A stretch of DNA of 7,226 nucleotides from Halobacteriales archaeon QS_9_67_15 (GTDB lineage: Archaea > Halobacteriota > Halobacteria > Halobacteriales > Haloarculaceae). The DNA is taken from contig PXSD01000028.1 in the NCBI GenBank assembly GCA_003023165.1, positions 1 to 7,226 on the forward strand, in the 5' to 3' direction. Below the pieces are notes generated by a model. It saw nothing but the letters and a program-made list of their open reading frames with translations. It was not told the origin of the DNA and did no database searches. Positions 4,145-7,226 of this stretch are shown here, in pieces (position 1 is the first letter of the stretch; the number at the start of each line of letters is the position of its first letter). Made by a program: the position numbers and the translations under genes.

Positions 4145-6382
4145 GTGGCAAGCGCGTCCGAGCCCCCCGACTACCTGCGCTTTTTCCCCTATGACGAGCC
4201 GTACGACCACCAGGTCGAGGCGATGGGGAGTATCTACGACGCGCTCGACGAGCGGCGGAACGTCCTCTTCGAGGGGGCCACGGGGACGGGCAAGACCCTC
4301 TCGGCACTGACCCCCGCCCTGGAGTTCGCCCGCGAGACGAACAAGACGGTCGTCATCACGACCAACGTCCACCAGCAGATGCGCCAGTTCGTCCGCGAGG
4401 CCGCCGCGATCACCGACCAGGAGCCTATCCGCGCCGTCGTCTTCCAGGGGAAGGCCTCGATGTGTCACATCGACGTCGGCTACGAAGAGTGTCAGGCGCT
4501 GCGGGACACGACCCGTGAACTCGTCGACGCCGAGGAGGACCGCGCCGAACTCGAGGCCCAGCAGCGCGCGCTCTTAGAGGAGAGTCGGGACGGAAGCAGC
4601 GAGGCCGCCGACGCCCGCGGCGCGGTGATGGACGAGCTCGAATCCGTCGAAGCGGAGATCGAAGATATCCGCGAGGACCGCAACGTCTGCGACCACTACT
4701 ATCAGAACCTGACCGTCGACACCGACGAGTTCTACGGGTGGCTGTTCGACGGCGTCCGCACCCCCGAAGACGTCTACGGCTACGCCGAGCGCGAGGGGCT
4801 ATGCGGCTACGAACTCCTCAAGGAGGGGATGGACGGCGTCGACCTCGTCGTCTGTAACTACCACCACCTGTTGGACCCGATGATCCGCGAGCAGTTCTTC
4901 CGGTGGCTCGGTCGCGACCCCGAGGACGTGATCGCCGTCTTCGACGAGGCCCACAATGTCGAGGACGCCGCTCGCGACCACGCTCGTCGCACCCTGACCG
5001 AGACGACCCTCGACCAGGCCGTCGAGGAACTGGAGACGACCGACGACCCGCGGAGCGAGGGGGCCTTGAATGTCCTCGAGACCTTCCGGCAGGCGCTCGT
5101 CGACGCCTATCAGGAGGCCTTCTCGTTCGGCGAGCGCGAGCGCGTCGACGACAACTGGTACGACCTGGCCATCGACAACGACGACGCTCGCGACGACCTG
5201 ACGCTCACCTTCCTGCAGAACTACTCCGGCCCCGGGTTCGGCGAGGACCTCGACCGGACGATGGACCTCGCCCGCGAACTCGACCAGTCCTACGAGGAGG
5301 CCTACAAGAACGGCGAGACGACGACTCGCCAGGAGTGCCAGACGCTCCGGGCCGCGTCGTTCGTCGAGGACTGGCTCGACGAGTCCGCCGCGCAGTGGCA
5401 GTACCCCGTGGTGAGCGTCCGTCGAGCGGAGGAGGGGGGTCCTCTCGACGCCGGCGAGATATACGGTCGCGCGGAGCTGTACACCTGCATCCCGAGTTCA
5501 GTCACTGCGGACCTGTTCGGCGACCTCCACGCGAGCGTCCTGATGAGCGCGACGCTGCGTCCCTTCGACGTGACCGAGGACGTGCTCGGGCTCGAAGACC
5601 CCGAGACGCTGGCCTACGGGCCGCAGTTCCCGGAGGAGCGCCGTCGGACCTACGCCGTCGACGGGCCGGCGCTGTTCGCCAGCCAGCGCGACGACATGCA
5701 GGTCCAGTCGACGGTCGCCGAGACGCTGGAAGACGCCGCGCGCATGACCCCCGGAAACACGCTCGCCTTCTTCCCGAGCTACAGCGAAGCCGACCGCTAC
5801 CACCAACGCGTCGACGTGACCGGAGCGACCTACCTCGACCGCCCGGGGACCGCCGCGAAGGACCTCCGCGAGCGGTTCGCCGACGACACCGACGCGGTGC
5901 TGTTCACGTCGCTGTGGGCGACGCTCACCGAGGGCGTGAGTTTCGACGGCGACGATGCCCGGACGGTCGTCGTCGTCGGCGTCCCCTACCCCCACCTCGA
6001 CGACCGGATGGACGCCGTCCAGGAGGCCTACAACGCCGAGTTCGGCGACCAAGAGGAGACCCGCGGCGGGGCCGGCGGTCGCGGCGACGACGACGAGGGC
6101 GCGGGCTGGCGCTACGCCGTCGAGATTCCGACCGTCCGGAAGACGCGTCAGGCGCTCGGCCGCGTCGTCCGCTCGCCCGAGGACTTCGGCGCTCGCGTCC
6201 TGCTCGACAGGCGCTACACCGAGCGCTCGGAGGTCGAGATGCGCGACTACTCCGTTCGAGGTACCTTCCCGCCGGAGGAACGGAGCGAGATGGTCGACAT
6301 CGACCCCGAGAAGCTCAAGTTCGCACTGTTGAACTTCTATCGGGACGTGGACGGCTACGACGGCGACCCGCCGACGCCGTGA
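4145..6382 (+). CDS. XPD/Rad3/DinG-family ATP-dependent DNA helicase with Fe-S domain
   Basis: The product has 745 residues from GTG 4145, chosen because of the TATA box about 28 bases upstream and because upstream sequence lacks haloarchaeal coding character. It is a superfamily 2 helicase: Walker A GATGTGKT (44-51), motif II DEAH (267-270), SAT (468-470), motif V TEGVSFDG (595-602), and motif VI QALGRVVRSPEDFG (669-682). Cysteines 107, 116, 182 and 220 lie between motifs I and II and are the likely [4Fe-4S] ligands of an XPD-type iron-sulfur domain. A charged, Glu/Ala-rich, probably coiled-coil insert (about 117-180) separates the second and third cysteines. The region about 280-440 forms the Arch-like domain. 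XPD-type enzymes unwind DNA 5'-3' in repair. Haloarchaeal relatives are annotated as Rad3-related helicases. An Asp/Gly-rich loop (about 634-655) lies before motif VI. The gene is transcribed alone. Confidence 0.92.
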   Translation: MASASEPPDYLRFFPYDEPYDHQVEAMGSIYDALDERRNVLFEGATGTGKTLSALTPALEFARETNKTVVITTNVHQQMRQFVREAAAITDQEPIRAVVFQGKASMCHIDVGYEECQALRDTTRELVDAEEDRAELEAQQRALLEESRDGSSEAADARGAVMDELESVEAEIEDIREDRNVCDHYYQNLTVDTDEFYGWLFDGVRTPEDVYGYAEREGLCGYELLKEGMDGVDLVVCNYHHLLDPMIREQFFRWLGRDPEDVIAVFDEAHNVEDAARDHARRTLTETTLDQAVEELETTDDPRSEGALNVLETFRQALVDAYQEAFSFGERERVDDNWYDLAIDNDDARDDLTLTFLQNYSGPGFGEDLDRTMDLARELDQSYEEAYKNGETTTRQECQTLRAASFVEDWLDESAAQWQYPVVSVRRAEEGGPLDAGEIYGRAELYTCIPSSVTADLFGDLHASVLMSATLRPFDVTEDVLGLEDPETLAYGPQFPEERRRTYAVDGPALFASQRDDMQVQSTVAETLEDAARMTPGNTLAFFPSYSEADRYHQRVDVTGATYLDRPGTAAKDLRERFADDTDAVLFTSLWATLTEGVSFDGDDARTVVVVGVPYPHLDDRMDAVQEAYNAEFGDQEETRGGAGGRGDDDEGAGWRYAVEIPTVRKTRQALGRVVRSPEDFGARVLLDRRYTERSEVEMRDYSVRGTFPPEERSEMVDIDPEKLKFALLNFYRDVDGYDGDPPTP

Positions 6383-6563
6383 CTGTCCGTGGCGGGAACG
6401 ACCTCCCGAGAGCGATCCCTTCGCAGCCGGCACGTCCGTGATTGAACCCCATCGGGGTGACGTGGGTGTACACACGAGCAACCGGTGACCGAGACGGTCG
6501 GCCGAGGCGCGCCTCCACCCGAAATCGGGGACTTTGAATCCCCCCGCGGCGAACGAGCGGCCA
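6383..6563. terminator. 181-base gap with terminator-like hairpins
   Basis: CGGGA (6393-6397) with TCCCG (6404-6408) and ACCCC (6446-6450) with GGGGT (6454-6458) are small stems downstream of the helicase stop. Neither is followed by a convincing T tract, so termination here is tentative. No coding region is visible. Confidence 0.25.
6527..6543 (+). promoter_or_regulatory. Promoter of serB, TATA-like box inside a small palindrome
   Basis: CTTTGAA (6532-6538) is the only A/T-rich stretch upstream of serB. It is centred about 29 bases before the ATG at 6564, giving a nearly leaderless mRNA. It is enclosed by GGGGA (6527-6531) and TCCCC (6539-6543), a 5-bp inverted repeat that could be an operator overlapping the TATA site or could be chance. 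Confidence 0.35.
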
Positions 6564-7226
6564 ATGACCGCAGTCGCGTTCGACTTCGACGGGACGCTCT
6601 CGGACTCGGAGATGACGGTCCTGCTGGGCCGCCAGAACGGGACGGCCGAGGACATGGCCGAGATCACCGAGCGGGCGATGAACGACGAGATCGAGTACGC
6701 CGAGAGCCTCCGCCAGCGCTGTGCACTGTTGGAGGACCTACCGGACGAACAGGCACAGGCCGCCTTCGACCGGGTCGAGTTGCGTCCCGGTGCGGCCGAC
6801 GTGATCGCGGCGCTCCGCGAGGCCGGCGTCTACGTCGCTATCCTCACCGGCGGCTTCGAGCGCGGCGTCGCCGCCGCACTCGAACGAGAGGGCGTCGAGG
6901 TCGACGCCATCGTCGCGAATCGACTGCCGGTAGCGGACGGGAGGAGCAAGGCGCAGAGCGCCTCGGAAGACACGAGCGGGCAGCGCCCGCGAGTACTCAC
7001 CGGAACCGTCGACGGCCCGCTCATCGAGGGGACCAAAGACGACGCGCTGGCAGTCCTGACGGCGGTTATCGGCGCGGACCGCTCGGACACCACCGCGGTC
7101 GGCGACGGCGCGAACGACCTCCCGATGCTCCAGGTCGCCGGCCTCGCGGTCGGTTTCGACCCGAAACCCGCCGTCGCGCCCGCCTGCGACACCACCGTCG
7201 AAACGATGGACGAGCTCCACGAGGTG
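6564..7226 (+). CDS. serB: Phosphoserine phosphatase SerB (3' end beyond window)
   Basis: The open frame runs from ATG 6564 to the window edge (221 residues visible, no stop). It is a HAD-superfamily phosphatase: motif I D7-F-D9-G-T, motif II T95 in ILTGGF, motif III K158 in GTKDDAL, and motif IV GDGAND (180-185). The helical cap, about 15-75, contains ERAMNDEIEYAESLRQR, whose Glu and Arg positions match substrate-binding features of SerB. The enzyme hydrolyses O-phosphoserine to serine and phosphate in the cytoplasm, the last step of serine synthesis. Between the VANRLPVADG strand and LTGTVDGPLIEGTK, residues about 127-143 (SKAQSASEDTSGQ and flanks) form an extra low-complexity segment. Relatives usually pass almost directly between these strands. 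The DNA of this segment consists of two tandem hairpins. Reading frame and motifs are intact, so the enzyme is probably functional. Confidence 0.9.
   Translation, partial: MTAVAFDFDGTLSDSEMTVLLGRQNGTAEDMAEITERAMNDEIEYAESLRQRCALLEDLPDEQAQAAFDRVELRPGAADVIAALREAGVYVAILTGGFERGVAAALEREGVEVDAIVANRLPVADGRSKAQSASEDTSGQRPRVLTGTVDGPLIEGTKDDALAVLTAVIGADRSDTTAVGDGANDLPMLQVAGLAVGFDPKPAVAPACDTTVETMDELHEV
6942..6992. repeat. Tandem hairpin insert inside serB
   Basis: AGGCGC (6949-6954) pairs with GCGCCT (6958-6963) around a 3-base loop, and GCGGGC (6976-6981) pairs with GCCCGC (6985-6990) around a 3-base loop. Both stems are perfect. About 51 bases (17 codons) are added in frame between two conserved beta-strands of SerB. 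This looks like a short palindromic insertion tolerated in a surface loop. Insert edges are approximate. Confidence 0.45.

Noticed and set aside
4903..6441. Second plus-strand frame of about 510 residues inside the helicase gene, and a 389-residue minus-strand frame at 5498-6667
   Set aside because: Both are high-GC shadows: one is extremely Arg-rich, the other antisense to helicase motifs V and VI, with no recognisable domain.

Overview
The window looks like a chromosomal stretch from a haloarchaeon (class Halobacteria). Most of it is GC-rich. Its proteins are strongly acidic (many Asp and Glu, few Lys). The recognisable genes are haloarchaeal in type: a Tat-dependent lipoprotein, a membrane-anchored winged-helix regulator, and an iron-sulfur Rad3/XPD-type helicase. 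Several genes have an AT-rich TATA-like box about 25-30 bases before the start codon, the layout expected for leaderless archaeal mRNAs. The genus cannot be fixed from the sequence alone.

Layout from left to right. (1) Positions 1-119 hold the 3' end of a probable threonine aldolase-type PLP enzyme, converging on a 50-residue membrane protein gene on the minus strand (130-282). (2) Positions about 408-1459 form an accessory islet. It begins with a GC-rich hairpin resembling IS200/IS605-type ends and continues with an AT-rich block carrying one Tat lipoprotein gene (516-1067). After that come a 76-bp TA-flanked palindromic MITE-like element (1107-1186) and a frameshifted, truncated IS630-type transposase remnant (1202-about 1409). 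(3) Positions 1460-2101 encode a winged-helix regulator with two C-terminal membrane segments. It converges on a YfcE/MJ0936-like metallophosphoesterase (2229-2771, minus). That gene is divergent from a six-TM cation diffusion facilitator (2854-3813). (4) The gap 3814-4144 contains a large, near-perfect three-way-junction inverted-repeat structure (3882-4060). It lies just upstream of the promoter of a 745-residue XPD/Rad3-family DNA helicase (4145-6382). (5) After a 181-bp gap lies phosphoserine phosphatase SerB (6564 onward, cut by the window edge), which carries an unusual in-frame segment made of two tandem DNA hairpins.

The genes do not form an obvious operon or single pathway. Most have their own promoter, and neighbours are convergent or divergent. 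They are mostly core housekeeping genes (amino-acid metabolism, DNA repair, metal efflux) with a small mobile-element islet inserted among them. The most interesting unexplained objects are the three-way-junction element at 3882-4060, the palindromic insert within serB, and the stacked mobile-element debris upstream of the membrane regulator.
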